64,000 nucleotides of DNA from Mesonia hippocampi (GCF_014197445.1 NZ_JACIFO010000004.1:124001-188000); one strand, 5' to 3'; positions 36,520-44,502 are shown, numbered from the stretch's first letter. Numbers and translations: made by a program. Notes: generated by a model from the sequence alone, not told the origin.

Positions 36520-38145
36520 ATGGCAAAGAAAATTATTCGTAGCGACGAGAAAAAATCAATTTTTGGTCTACAGGTCAACGGCCCTGTATTTTTCACATCG
36601 GCCATTATTGTTAGCCTGTGTGTGTTTTTCACTCTTTATTTTGGTGAAACAGCCAAAAAATATTTTGATGCCGCACAAACTTTTGTAGCTACTAAAGGAG
36701 GCTGGTTTTTTATTTTATGCGTAAATATTTTCTTAATATTTATGGTGTACCTCGCCTTTAGTAAATATGGCAAACTACGTATTGGAGGACCAAAAGCGAA
36801 GCCAGAGTTTAAAACACTCTCTTGGTTTGCTATGCTATTTAGTGCAGGAATGGGGATTGGACTTATTTTCTGGAGTGTATCAGAGCCTTTAACACACTTT
36901 CTTAAACCTCCGCTAAACCAAGACGCTAGCCCAGACTTTATTGCTAGACAAGCTATGGACTTGACTTTTTTACATTGGGGACTACATGCTTGGGCGGTTT
37001 ATGCTTTAGTAGGGCTTGCATTAGCTTATTTTGCTTACTCTAGAGGTTTACCCCTTACCATAAGGTCGGTTTTTTACCCTTTTCTAGGCGATCGTATTTA
37101 TGGTATTATTGGCGATCTCATCGATATTTTTGCTGTGTTAGCTACTTTATTTGGTTTAGCTACCTCATTAGGTTTAGGCGTAGAGCAAATTGCTGGTGGT
37201 CTTAACCATGTATTTGGTATTTCTACGGGTATGTCTACCCAAATATGGCTTATTATAGGGGTTACACTTATTGCTACACTGTCTGTTGTACTGGGTGTTG
37301 ACAAAGGAGTCCGAATTTTAAGCGAATGGAATATGCGTATTGCCGTTGTATTATTAATTTTAGTACTTATTTTAGGCCCTACCATTTTTATTTTTGAAGC
37401 TTTTATACAAAATACCGGAAGTTATTTCTTTAGCTTTATGCAAGTATCTACATGGACAGAAACTTTTGTAGATTCTAATTGGCAAAATGATTGGACAGTT
37501 TTCTATTGGGGATGGTGGATAGCTTGGTCTCCTTTTGTAGGAATGTTTATTGCTCGTATCTCTAAAGGGCGTACTGTAAAAGAGTTTATCTTAGGTGTCC
37601 TTATTGTTCCTGCAATTGTAACTTTCTTTTGGATTACTGCTTTTGGTAGTTCAGCCATACACGAAACATTGTTAGGAAACAATGCTATTGCAGAAGTAGC
37701 TCAAAAAGATTATGCTTTAGCCATGTATGCATTTTTAGAAACACTTCCTTTTGCAGATATTTTAAATGTAATTGCCATTTTGCTAATTGCTGGCTTTTTT
37801 ATAACCTCATCAGATTCAGGCTCGCTTGTTGTAGATAGCCTTACCACTGGAGGGAAAATAGACGCCCCTGTAGGACAACGTATATTTTGGGCCTTTGTAG
37901 AAGGAATTATGGCTGCGGTACTGCTTTTTGGAGGAGGTCTAAAAGCACTACAAACCGCCGTAATAGCCACGGGATTACCGTTTGCCTTAATTTTGTTATC
38001 CATGTGTTATTCGCTATACAAAGGCCTTTCTGAAGATTACAAAAAACGCTCACAGCGGATAGCTCAACAAGAAAAAGATGATTATGAAGAAGTAATTGCC
38101 GATATTATTTCTAAACGAAACGCAAAACAATTAAAAGAAGAATAA
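36520..38145 (+). CDS. BCCT-family betaine/choline/carnitine transporter
   Basis: A 541-residue transporter with 12 hydrophobic segments. The family signature is clear: FAMLFSAGMGIGLIFWSVSEPLTHF, LTFLHWGLHAWAVYALVGLALAYFAY and WTVFYWGWWIAWSPFVGMFIARISKGRTVKEFILGVLIVP, followed by SSDSGSLVVDSLTTGGK. BCCT carriers import quaternary ammonium osmolytes with Na+ or H+. The GMGIG stretch has the sodium-coupled look of BetP-type members, but substrate cannot be fixed. It lies 20 nt after the porin gene and 13 nt before the stress protein gene. Confidence 0.93.
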   Translation: MAKKIIRSDEKKSIFGLQVNGPVFFTSAIIVSLCVFFTLYFGETAKKYFDAAQTFVATKGGWFFILCVNIFLIFMVYLAFSKYGKLRIGGPKAKPEFKTLSWFAMLFSAGMGIGLIFWSVSEPLTHFLKPPLNQDASPDFIARQAMDLTFLHWGLHAWAVYALVGLALAYFAYSRGLPLTIRSVFYPFLGDRIYGIIGDLIDIFAVLATLFGLATSLGLGVEQIAGGLNHVFGISTGMSTQIWLIIGVTLIATLSVVLGVDKGVRILSEWNMRIAVVLLILVLILGPTIFIFEAFIQNTGSYFFSFMQVSTWTETFVDSNWQNDWTVFYWGWWIAWSPFVGMFIARISKGRTVKEFILGVLIVPAIVTFFWITAFGSSAIHETLLGNNAIAEVAQKDYALAMYAFLETLPFADILNVIAILLIAGFFITSSDSGSLVVDSLTTGGKIDAPVGQRIFWAFVEGIMAAVLLFGGGLKALQTAVIATGLPFALILLSMCYSLYKGLSEDYKKRSQRIAQQEKDDYEEVIADIISKRNAKQLKEE

Positions 38146-38158
38146 ACCCTATAACATC

Positions 38159-39040
38159 ATGAGCACTATTTTTGCAACAAACCCCATAAAAAATATCTTG
38201 GTAGGTTTAGACTTATCTGCCATAGATAACACCTTAATAAAATACACTTCTTTTATCGCAGAAAAACTTCAGGTAGAAAAAGTTTATTTTGTTCACAACA
38301 TTAAACGTTATGAGTTTTCTAATTTATTTTCAGAAGCTTTAGACGATATCAATTTAGATGATGTTGTGGGTGAAGAACTCAACGATAAAATTGAAGAAAA
38401 CTTCACTAGTACTATCGAGTGGGAAGTACTTATATCAGATGACCCATATACCGAATCGCTTTTCAATTATATCGTAAATAAATACGCCATACAACTTACC
38501 ATTGTAGGAAATAAAAACACCGCAAATGGCTCTGGGGTATTAAGCAATAAACTCCTAAAGCTACTAAAATGTCATATTTTATCTGTTCCTAAAAACACCC
38601 TTATAAAATTAGAAAAAACTTGGGTAGGAACCGATTTCTCTATGGCTTCTAAAAAAGCTTTTGGCGTGGCAGAATACATAAAAAGCAAACAGGAAGACAC
38701 TAAAGTTAATGCGGTTTATGTATATAAAATACCGCTACAATTTTCACATTATCTTCCTACCGAAAACATGGCAAGCACGATAAAAAAGCACGCTACCGAG
38801 AAAGGTGCCCGTTTTATGCGTAAACTTAAACTAGATCAAAAATATGATTTGGAAATCTACAGGAAACAAGATATCAGTATAAGTCAGCGCTTAAATCAAG
38901 AAGGCCAAAAAGAAAATATAGATTTACTTATTGTTGCAGATAAAGGAAGCAACACATTCTCATCCTTACTCGTAGGTAGTGTAACCGAGGACTTATTTAA
39001 TGAGTTGCTTCATTTTCCTTTATGGGTAGCTAAATATTAA
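38159..39040 (+). CDS. Universal stress protein with two Usp domains
   Basis: A 293-residue protein made of two UspA-like halves. The first begins NILVGLDLSAIDNTLIKYTSFIAEKL and ends near LTIVGNKNTANGSGVLSNKLLKLLKCHILSVPK; the second begins TWVGTDFSMASKKAFGVAEYI and ends LLIVADKGSNTFSSLLVGSVTEDLFNELLHFPLWVAKY, with the G-S-x5-G-S phosphate-loop pattern. Two-domain Usp proteins often sit beside transporters and may sense adenine nucleotides to modulate them. It is last in the porin-BCCT group; no terminator is visible before the convergent gene 13 nt away. Confidence 0.85.
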   Translation: MSTIFATNPIKNILVGLDLSAIDNTLIKYTSFIAEKLQVEKVYFVHNIKRYEFSNLFSEALDDINLDDVVGEELNDKIEENFTSTIEWEVLISDDPYTESLFNYIVNKYAIQLTIVGNKNTANGSGVLSNKLLKLLKCHILSVPKNTLIKLEKTWVGTDFSMASKKAFGVAEYIKSKQEDTKVNAVYVYKIPLQFSHYLPTENMASTIKKHATEKGARFMRKLKLDQKYDLEIYRKQDISISQRLNQEGQKENIDLLIVADKGSNTFSSLLVGSVTEDLFNELLHFPLWVAKY

Positions 39041-39053
39041 AAAACAAAATAGC

Positions 39054-40265
39054 TTACTCCTTTCCTTCTACATAAGCTTGTAAATAAGCGTATTTGGGAG
39101 TAAGCTTACCGTTTTCGGTCATCTTAGCTCGTTTTAAAATTCCATCTTTATCATGATTATAAAAAGCAGGAATTACATTTTTTAAAAACATCTCTCCAAA
39201 ACCTTCGCTTGCATTTTTAGGTAGCTCGCAAGGTAAATTATCTACCGCCATTACAGTTATAGCTCCCGGCGCATTAAATGCTACTTCGGTATCTGTTTCT
39301 GGATGATAACCATAAAAAGGCTCCGCAATAGTTGAAGCCCTAATCGTAGATGGTATAGGCCCGTTGATATCGCAACTTACATCGGCTATTAAATCGATTT
39401 TAAACGCTGGAGATTTCACTTCTTCTTTTGTAAAAAAAGCAGGTGCGCCTTCCCCGTAAAAATGTCCTGTGATAAAAAAATTGCTCACTTTGGCAAACCG
39501 CATAAAATCCGATTGGTAATCTTTAGGATGGTTATAAAAATCAAACCTATCTAAGTGCTGTCCATCTTTACGCTTGTTGTAATCCAGTACATCAATATGG
39601 CAATACACAGGCTCGCTAAAAGATTTAGACAAATAATCGTCTACGTTTACTTCTTTTATGCCTAAATGATCTAAAATCTCTTTTGCTCCATAAGCAACCT
39701 TTCCGCTTCCTGTCAACACTATTTTTATTGCCGGAAGTTTAGTTTTTATAGCATCTAACGCTTGTTTTACCGTTTTATAATCGGGCTGATTTTCTACCTT
39801 AGGAAGTTCGTAGAGTTTATCCCGCATTCCTAAGGCTCTAAACCCATTGTATGCGCCTACAATCCCAGCATAACGACCAAAACCAATTAATCTAGAACCT
39901 GAGGCATCTGTAATTGTTTCGTGGTCATAAAGCTCTATATTCTTTTCCAAAACCGCTTGTAATAACGCCCTATTATAAGGTTGCTTCTTGATGGTATGTG
40001 AAAAGAAAAAATATTTTTTGTTAGGAATTAAAGCAGAGATAGGCACCTCTTTCACCCCAAGTAATACATCGCAAGAAGACATATCTTTAGTTACTTCAAA
40101 GCCGTTTTCTTGATATAAAGCATCGGGAAAAACTCGAATAGCTGAAGCTTCTACCAAAAAATTTACCTGCGGAAATTGAGCTTTTACTGTTGCTAGCTTT
40201 GTAGGGGAAAAGACTACTCTTCTGTCAGGTGGAGATTTTCTCTCTGTAATTAATCCGAATTTCAT
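39054..40265 (-). CDS. Alanine dehydrogenase/PNT-fold NAD(P)-dependent oxidoreductase (saccharopine-dehydrogenase-like)
   Basis: A 403-residue protein with the AlaDH/PNT N-terminal fold: FGLITERKSPPDRRVVFSPTKLATV at the front and DVLLGVKEVPISALIPNKKYFFFSHTIKKQPYNRALLQAVLEKNIELYDHETI, as in lysine-forming saccharopine dehydrogenases. The nucleotide-binding turn appears as IVLTGSGKVAYGAKEIL, and DLIADVSCDINGPIPSTIRASTIAEPFYGY is the conserved second half. It should be a cytoplasmic NAD(P) enzyme acting on an amino or imino acid; lysine metabolism is a guess. The divergent tmRNA promoter lies just upstream. Confidence 0.8.
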   Translation of the reverse strand: MKFGLITERKSPPDRRVVFSPTKLATVKAQFPQVNFLVEASAIRVFPDALYQENGFEVTKDMSSCDVLLGVKEVPISALIPNKKYFFFSHTIKKQPYNRALLQAVLEKNIELYDHETITDASGSRLIGFGRYAGIVGAYNGFRALGMRDKLYELPKVENQPDYKTVKQALDAIKTKLPAIKIVLTGSGKVAYGAKEILDHLGIKEVNVDDYLSKSFSEPVYCHIDVLDYNKRKDGQHLDRFDFYNHPKDYQSDFMRFAKVSNFFITGHFYGEGAPAFFTKEEVKSPAFKIDLIADVSCDINGPIPSTIRASTIAEPFYGYHPETDTEVAFNAPGAITVMAVDNLPCELPKNASEGFGEMFLKNVIPAFYNHDKDGILKRAKMTENGKLTPKYAYLQAYVEGKE

Positions 40266-40308
40266 AAATTTTTGTGATTTTAGAATAAGTATTGATAAAT
40301 TTTAGTGG

Positions 40309-40341
40309 TTTGTAAATATAAAAATTTTATCTGTATCTTTG
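40309..40341 (+). promoter_or_regulatory. Strong promoter of the leader RNA and tmRNA
   Basis: TTTG at 40309-40312, a 21-nt spacer and TATCTTTG at 40334-40341 match both Bacteroidetes promoter elements exactly. Transcription should start near 40347, at the base of the leader element. No second promoter is seen between 40342 and 40453. Confidence 0.8.
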
Positions 40342-40346
40342 CAGCC

Positions 40347-40431
40347 TTGCGTTAGGGATAGCAGCGAAAATACTTTTGCTTGCAAAAGATTGTAGCGGAT
40401 AGCCCGACGCTTGCTTGCAAGCGTAACGCCC
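40347..40431 (+). ncRNA. Structured leader RNA, probably the Flavo-1 motif
   Basis: An 85-nt element whose ends pair (GCGTTA 40349-40354 with TAACGC 40424-40429). Inside are two hairpins: 40373-40388 (7-bp stem) and 40407-40424 (8-bp stem), both built around the same core TTGCTTGCAA, plus a repeated GGATAGC (40357 and 40397 regions). The string GCGTTAGGGAT...AGCGGATAGCCCGAC...AACGCCC recurs, as I recall, in many flavobacterial genomes and I believe it is the Rfam Flavo-1 RNA, whose function is unknown. The two short minus-strand open frames across it are not genes. It sits directly between a perfect promoter and tmRNA. Confidence 0.6.
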
Positions 40432-40453
40432 AGAATAAGTTCTGTGACATATT

Positions 40454-40849
40454 GGGGTCGATTTGGTTTTGACAGCAAGACCAATTGGATAGTAAGCATA
40501 CCGAGCGCTGGGATATAGCTCGTAAATCTCAGGTTCTATCTTTTTTAAACGGCGAAAATAATTACGCCTTAGCTGCATAATCTGAACTATAGTAAGTTAT
40601 GCTTAATCGCTACGAGGTAGCGAGCTGAGATGCCTCTGGAAAGCCTTGATTTATGGCGTTCCGTTAAGAGGCACCGATAAAATAAATCTAGGTGTTATGA
40701 TGCCTTTAAGTAATACCGAATTTTTTAAGGCTAAGGAAAAAGTAGGAGGTTTTTTGCCGGCTTTTTCTCGAAAACCGAAGTGAAAACTATGTATGTAGAA
40801 AGCTATTGAATTGCTTGTTTGGACGGGAGTTCGAGTCTCCCCGACTCCA
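40454..40849 (+). ncRNA. ssrA: Transfer-messenger RNA
   Basis: The 5' end GGGGTCGATTTGGTTTTGAC and 3' end GGTTCGAGTCTCCCCGACTCCA-like tRNA half are the two ends of tmRNA; GGGGTCG pairs with CGACTCC as a seven-pair acceptor stem with one G-T pair, and the T-arm GGGAGTTCGAGTCTCC is visible. The discriminator is A 40849 and no CCA is encoded. With SmpB, tmRNA rescues stalled ribosomes and tags the nascent peptide for degradation. The tag reading frame lies at 40551-40580. A terminator follows 14 nt later. Length is about 396 nt, usual for this phylum. Confidence 0.96.
40551..40580 (+). other. tmRNA tag-peptide reading frame (GENNYALAA)
   Basis: GGC GAA AAT AAT TAC GCC TTA GCT GCA TAA encodes GENNYALAA, preceded by the alanine carried by tmRNA itself. 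The C-terminal ALAA is the protease-recognised end. The tag fits those known from Bacteroidetes. Confidence 0.95.
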
Positions 40850-40862
40850 CTATAAAAAACAG

Positions 40863-40886
40863 AAACCCCATATTTTAATGGGGTTT
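40863..40886 (+). terminator. Terminator after tmRNA
   Basis: A 9-bp stem (AAACCCCAT 40863-40871 with ATGGGGTTT 40878-40886), 6-nt loop and a T-rich tail TTGTTTTTTT. Confidence 0.92.
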
Positions 40887-40913
40887 TGTTTTTTTATCTT
40901 ATCTAAGAAAAAA

Positions 40914-41225
40914 TTATTTTTCAATTTCTCCTTGCCACTCTGAAAATCCACCTTGTAAATTAAAGGCTTCGTTAAAACCCATTTGCTCTAATAGCATACA
41001 GGCTTGTGCGCTTCTGCCTCCTGAGCGGCAATAAATGTAATAGGTTTTTGATTTATCAAGTGCATTGACTTCTTCCATAAATTGTTGTGCTTGGTAGATG
41101 TCTATTTGTTTTGCATTTTTGATGTATCCTTCCGAAAATTCTTCATCGGTTCGTACATCTAATATTACAGCGTTAGTATCGGTTTGTATAGCTGTTGCCC
41201 ATTCTTGTTGCGACAAATCTTTCAT
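40914..41225 (-). CDS. Single-domain rhodanese-like protein
   Basis: A 103-residue rhodanese domain: VILDVRTDEEFSEGYIKNAKQIDIYQ at the front, the active-site loop YIYCRSGGRSAQA with the catalytic Cys near residue 78, and the closing LQGGFSEWQG. Such proteins carry persulfide sulfur. No signal peptide, so cytoplasmic. It lies in a run with two thioredoxin-fold genes, all on the minus strand, but it has its own -7 box and a 47-nt gap. Confidence 0.92.
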   Translation of the reverse strand: MKDLSQQEWATAIQTDTNAVILDVRTDEEFSEGYIKNAKQIDIYQAQQFMEEVNALDKSKTYYIYCRSGGRSAQACMLLEQMGFNEAFNLQGGFSEWQGEIEK

Positions 41226-41253
41226 GCGTATAAAATTATAATTTATTATTATA

Positions 41254-41261
41254 CAAAAGTA
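41254..41261 (-). promoter_or_regulatory. -7 box of the rhodanese gene
   Basis: The minus strand reads TACTTTTG, an exact TAnnTTTG, 29 nt before the ATG at 41225. Confidence 0.5.
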
Positions 41262-41272
41262 TAATTTCTTAC

Positions 41273-41911
41273 TTATTTTATACTACATCCTATGGCTTTT
41301 GTAGTTTTTATGGCTATTTCTTCACCATGTAATAAAGCTTGGATTGCTTCTTCTAAGAATTTTTGCTGTACTTGTTTTGCATCTTTATAATTATCATCTA
41401 TCGCACCTATATATTTCACCACCAATTTCTTATTCTCTTTACACAATAAATACGTATGTGGGGTTTTGCTTGCTCCAAAGGCTTTACAAACTTCTTGATT
41501 TTTATCAAATAAATATGGATATGTAAATGCTTTTTGTTGTGCCCTAACTTTCATATTGGTAAAGTTATTTTCGGCTATAATATCTGGACTATTAGCATTT
41601 ATTGCGATAACAGGATAGCCTTGTAATTTATATTTTTTATCAAGGTTAGCTATACGCGCTTCATACGCCTTAGCATACGGGCAATGGTTTGTTGTAAAAA
41701 CAATAATAAATCCTTTTGCGGCAGGGTAATCTGCAAGAGAAACATAATTTCCGTCAACATTAAGTAAGTTAAAGTCGGTTACTTGTTCGCCAATTTTATA
41801 ACCTCCTTTTAGTGCATTAGAGTATGAGCGATTAGAAAAAATATCTCCAAAAGAAATTACCGACACCAACAATAATAACGCAACAATGCTTAGGGTAACA
41901 AATGTTTTCAT
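41273..41911 (-). CDS. Secreted thioredoxin-fold protein (redoxin family)
   Basis: A 212-residue protein with an N-terminal signal or anchor (LSIVALLLLVSVISFG) and a thioredoxin fold: VTDFNLLNVDGNYVSLADY, then IIVFTTNHCPYAKAYEARIANLDKKY with a single active-site Cys (HCPYAK, so CxxA, not CxxC), PVIAINANSPD and FGASKTPHTYLL with the cis-Pro. Related flavobacterial proteins contain HCPYV at the same place. A second Cys at EVCKAFG may pair with it. Role in periplasmic redox or peroxide handling is likely. It lies 4 nt after tlpA-like gene and is cotranscribed with it. Confidence 0.85.
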   Translation of the reverse strand: MKTFVTLSIVALLLLVSVISFGDIFSNRSYSNALKGGYKIGEQVTDFNLLNVDGNYVSLADYPAAKGFIIVFTTNHCPYAKAYEARIANLDKKYKLQGYPVIAINANSPDIIAENNFTNMKVRAQQKAFTYPYLFDKNQEVCKAFGASKTPHTYLLCKENKKLVVKYIGAIDDNYKDAKQVQQKFLEEAIQALLHGEEIAIKTTKAIGCSIK

Positions 41912-41915
41912 CAGG

Positions 41916-42410
41916 TTATAAATTTTTTACTAATTCTGCTAAAGGCTTATATTCTGGAAATGGTTTAGAAACAAAAACATTGGTATCGTTAGCGATAATT
42001 AAACTTGCAGGAATGGCTCCGCTCCAATTCTTATTTATTTTTGGAATCCATAAATTACTATAAGGATCGTCTAACAATACAACTTGAGATTTTATCTTGT
42101 TTTTTTCTATAAACGGAACTACATGAGAATCTAACATCGACGGAATATCTAAACTTACCAATACCACATCGGCCAATCCTTTTTCTTCTAATTTCAAAAA
42201 ATAAGGCAATTCTTCAAGGCAAGGTGTACACCAAGTTGCCCAAAAATTAACTACTTTAGGTTTATGTCCAGTCGGAACTAATAAAGATTCTAATTCCGAA
42301 AAAGAATACTTCTCTACCAAGACTTGATTTTTTTCCACTTCCATTCCTCCTGCTTGCTTACAAGAGAAACAAAGTAAAACCCCAAAAAAAGTAAGTAGAA
42401 ATTTCATCAT
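41916..42410 (-). CDS. TlpA-like thiol-disulfide oxidoreductase lipoprotein
   Basis: A 164-residue lipoprotein (signal LTFFGVLLCFSC, Cys 17) with a thioredoxin fold containing the redox site WATWCTPCLEEL and the cis-Pro GAIPASLII. TlpA/ResA-type proteins reduce periplasmic disulfides, for example during cytochrome c maturation. It is the first gene of a two-gene unit with the following redoxin gene and has its own consensus -7 box. Confidence 0.9.
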   Translation of the reverse strand: MMKFLLTFFGVLLCFSCKQAGGMEVEKNQVLVEKYSFSELESLLVPTGHKPKVVNFWATWCTPCLEELPYFLKLEEKGLADVVLVSLDIPSMLDSHVVPFIEKNKIKSQVVLLDDPYSNLWIPKINKNWSGAIPASLIIANDTNVFVSKPFPEYKPLAELVKNL

Positions 42411-42426
42411 CTAATTCATTTTCAAA

Positions 42427-42434
42427 CAAAAGTA
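42427..42434 (-). promoter_or_regulatory. -7 box of the tlpA-like operon
   Basis: The minus strand reads TACTTTTG, an exact TAnnTTTG, 17 nt before the ATG. Confidence 0.5.
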
Positions 42435-42553
42435 TCGCTTATAAAAATAGTCAACACTTTATTTAACAACACTTTAATCCTAAAAACACAATAATTAAGA
42501 TTCGATTTACATTTTTTAACACTTCGTTATGCTTGAACTTTATTTCCTTCTAT

Positions 42554-42561
42554 TAAATTTG
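42554..42561 (+). promoter_or_regulatory. -7 box of the MarR operon
   Basis: TAAATTTG is an exact TAnnTTTG, 23 nt before the marR-like ATG. Its last base begins the candidate operator. Confidence 0.6.
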
Positions 42562-42583
42562 TACCTACAAATATTGTTTATAC
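42561..42583 (+). promoter_or_regulatory. Candidate MarR operator
   Basis: A 23-bp hyphenated palindrome of the form GTA-N3-ACAA-N3-TTGT-N3-TAC, lying between the -7 box and the ATG so that it covers the expected transcription start. Seven of eleven base pairs are symmetric. Size and position suit a winged-helix MarR dimer that represses its own operon; this is inference. Confidence 0.5.
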
Positions 42584-43048
42584 ATGAATGTAGAGGAAAT
42601 CATAAAAACCAACGTAAAGCTATCGCTTACCAAACAACTGCTTTTAAATTTATTTATAAGTAATGCCGATATTATAGAACGCCTAGCATTATTATTAAAA
42701 CAGCATGAAATTTCTCAACCACAATTTAATGTGTTACGAATTTTACGCGGACAAAAAGATACCGCTGTAAATATGGCTGATATCCAAGAACGGATGATTC
42801 ATAAAAAAAGTAACACCACTCGCATTGTAGATAAACTTATTGAAAAACAACTGGTAGAACGTTCTACTTGTCCAAACAACAGAAGAAAAGTAGAAGTTTT
42901 TATTACTAAAAACGGCTTAGATCTACTTGAAAAAATAGACCCCGAACTAGATAAAGAAGAAAAAGAAATCACCAGAAATTTAAATTCTGAAGATAAAAAA
43001 GTAATGATACAATTGCTAGAAAAATTAAGAGAATCAAATACAAAATAA
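42584..43048 (+). CDS. MarR-family transcriptional regulator
   Basis: A 154-residue protein with the MarR winged helix-turn-helix: QPQFNVLRILRGQKDTAVNMADIQERMIHKKSNTTRIVDKLIEKQLVERSTCPNNRRKVEVFITKNGLDLLEKI. The recognition helix is around IHKKSNTTRIVDKL and the wing around CPNNRRKVEV. MarR proteins repress their own operons and respond to phenolic or oxidising ligands; a Cys in STCPNN might be a redox sensor. Its stop overlaps the nitroreductase ATG by one base, so regulator, nitroreductase and YceI form one operon. Confidence 0.92.
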   Translation: MNVEEIIKTNVKLSLTKQLLLNLFISNADIIERLALLLKQHEISQPQFNVLRILRGQKDTAVNMADIQERMIHKKSNTTRIVDKLIEKQLVERSTCPNNRRKVEVFITKNGLDLLEKIDPELDKEEKEITRNLNSEDKKVMIQLLEKLRESNTK

Positions 43049-43680
43049 TGACAGATTATATAAAAAACCTCGAGTGGCGATATGCTACAAAACAGTACGA
43101 CTCTACTAAAAAAATTAGTCCTGAAGATTTAGAAATGTTAAAAAAAGCATTACAACTTTCGGCTTCTTCCTACGGGTTACAGCCCTACAAAATTTTGATT
43201 ATTGAAAACCAAGAAATGCGCAATAAGCTTTTTGAAGCTTCTTGGAACCAATCGCAAGTAACAGATGCTTCGCACCTTATTGTTTTTGCTATACCCAACC
43301 ATATTACCTTACAACACATTGAAGAGTATATGGACAACATTAGCAAAACCAGAGAAATACCTTTAGAAAGCTTAGCTCCTTTCAAAGAAGTTATAGAAAA
43401 TACAATCTTGCCATTACCCTCAGAAATACAACAAACTTGGGCTGCCAAACAAACTTACATCGCGTTAGGAAACCTTTTAAGCGCCGCTGCACATTTACAA
43501 ATAGACACCACCCCTATGGAAGGTTTTAACACCAAAGAATACGACAAAATCTTACAGCTAGACAAACAAGGTTTGGCTACCACAGTAATTGCAGCCATAG
43601 GTTACCGCAGTGAAAACGATACCAACCAAGCACTTAAAAAAGTAAGAAAAAATCAAGAAAATTTATTTATAAACATTTAA
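43048..43680 (+). CDS. Nitroreductase-family NAD(P)H-dependent FMN oxidoreductase
   Basis: A 210-residue FMN flavoprotein: NLEWRYATKQYDSTKKISPEDLEMLKKALQLSASSYGLQPYKILII at the front binds FMN phosphate, and AAKQTYIALGNLLSAAAHLQIDTTPMEGFN carries the conserved middle block. It fits the NfsB group that reduces quinones and nitro-compounds. Under a MarR-type regulator, a role in quinone or electrophile detoxification is likely. A one-base overlap with marR and an 11-nt gap to yceI indicate co-expression. Confidence 0.92.
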   Translation: MTDYIKNLEWRYATKQYDSTKKISPEDLEMLKKALQLSASSYGLQPYKILIIENQEMRNKLFEASWNQSQVTDASHLIVFAIPNHITLQHIEEYMDNISKTREIPLESLAPFKEVIENTILPLPSEIQQTWAAKQTYIALGNLLSAAAHLQIDTTPMEGFNTKEYDKILQLDKQGLATTVIAAIGYRSENDTNQALKKVRKNQENLFINI

Positions 43681-43691
43681 ACTTTAACCTT

Positions 43692-44264
43692 ATGAAAATG
43701 TTCACATTCAAATCAATTGCTATCGGATTAGCACTATTAGGAAGCACTAGTATTCTTGCTCAAGACACAAAAAAAATCAATACCAAAACAAGTAAAATTG
43801 AGTGGAAAGGAGAAAAACTTACAGGTTCTCACGAAGGTACTTTACACTTTAAATCGGGTCACTTAAAACTAGAAAACAACAAACTTGTTGGCGGTGAATT
43901 TATTGTAGATATGAAATCGCTAAATGTTACCGACATCTCTGGTGAAGGAAAACAAAAACTAGAAGGCCACCTAAGCTCTGATGACTTTTTCGGAGTAAAA
44001 AACCACCCAACAGCAAAACTAGTTATTACTAATGTTGCCGAAAAAGGACACAACGATTATGGTGTAATAGCTAAACTTACCATAAAAGGAACTACAAAAA
44101 CAATAAACTTTGATATAGAAGTTAAAGCAAATGAAGCCGAAGCAGAATTAGTTATAGACCGCACCAACTACGGCATCAAATACGGTTCTGGAAGCTTTTT
44201 TGACAACTTAGGAGACAAAACCATTTATGATGATTTTGAAATTGATGTAGAATTAAAATTCTAA
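43692..44264 (+). CDS. YceI-family periplasmic lipid-binding protein
   Basis: A 190-residue secreted protein with signal peptide (SIAIGLALLGSTSILAQ) and a lipocalin-like YceI barrel: KIEWKGEKLTGSHEGTLHFKSGHLKLENNKLVGGEFIVDMKSL, HLSSDDFFGVKNHPTAKLVI and VIDRTNYGIKYGSGSFFDNLGDKTIYDDFEIDVELKF are the family blocks. YceI proteins bind polyisoprenoid lipids. In the operon with a MarR regulator and a quinone-type reductase, it may bind an isoprenoid quinone; that is inference. Confidence 0.93.
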   Translation: MKMFTFKSIAIGLALLGSTSILAQDTKKINTKTSKIEWKGEKLTGSHEGTLHFKSGHLKLENNKLVGGEFIVDMKSLNVTDISGEGKQKLEGHLSSDDFFGVKNHPTAKLVITNVAEKGHNDYGVIAKLTIKGTTKTINFDIEVKANEAEAELVIDRTNYGIKYGSGSFFDNLGDKTIYDDFEIDVELKF

Positions 44265-44285
44265 CCCAATTAACCTACTAAATTT

Positions 44286-44320
44286 AAAGCCCAATACTAA
44301 CTATTTTAGCATTGGGCTTT
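44286..44320 (+). terminator. Terminator after yceI
   Basis: A 10-bp stem (AAAGCCCAAT 44286-44295 with ATTGGGCTTT 44311-44320), an inner CTAA-TTAG pair and a T-run after the stem. Confidence 0.92.
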
Positions 44321-44460
44321 GATTTTTTTATATCGATAAACCATATCCCTACACTTAAAACAACATAATAAAAATAACATTAGAGCTAACCAATTATAAA
44401 AAGTCATAATTCATTAAATTATTAATTGGCAGAAATAAGCCTAATATTTTAAAGAATTTA

Positions 44461-44468
44461 TAAATTTG
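44461..44468 (+). promoter_or_regulatory. -7 box of the kynurenine operon
   Basis: TAAATTTG is an exact TAnnTTTG, 34 nt before the kynU ATG at 44503. No clear -33 element is seen, which could mean activator dependence. Confidence 0.55.
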
Positions 44469-44502
44469 TAGGAATCAGAACATTTTTTTGAATAGCTTAC
44501 AA

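Noticed and set aside
40302-40578. Two minus-strand open frames of 65 and 83 codons
   Set aside because: They lie across the leader RNA and tmRNA and have no start signal or family; they are antisense to RNA genes.
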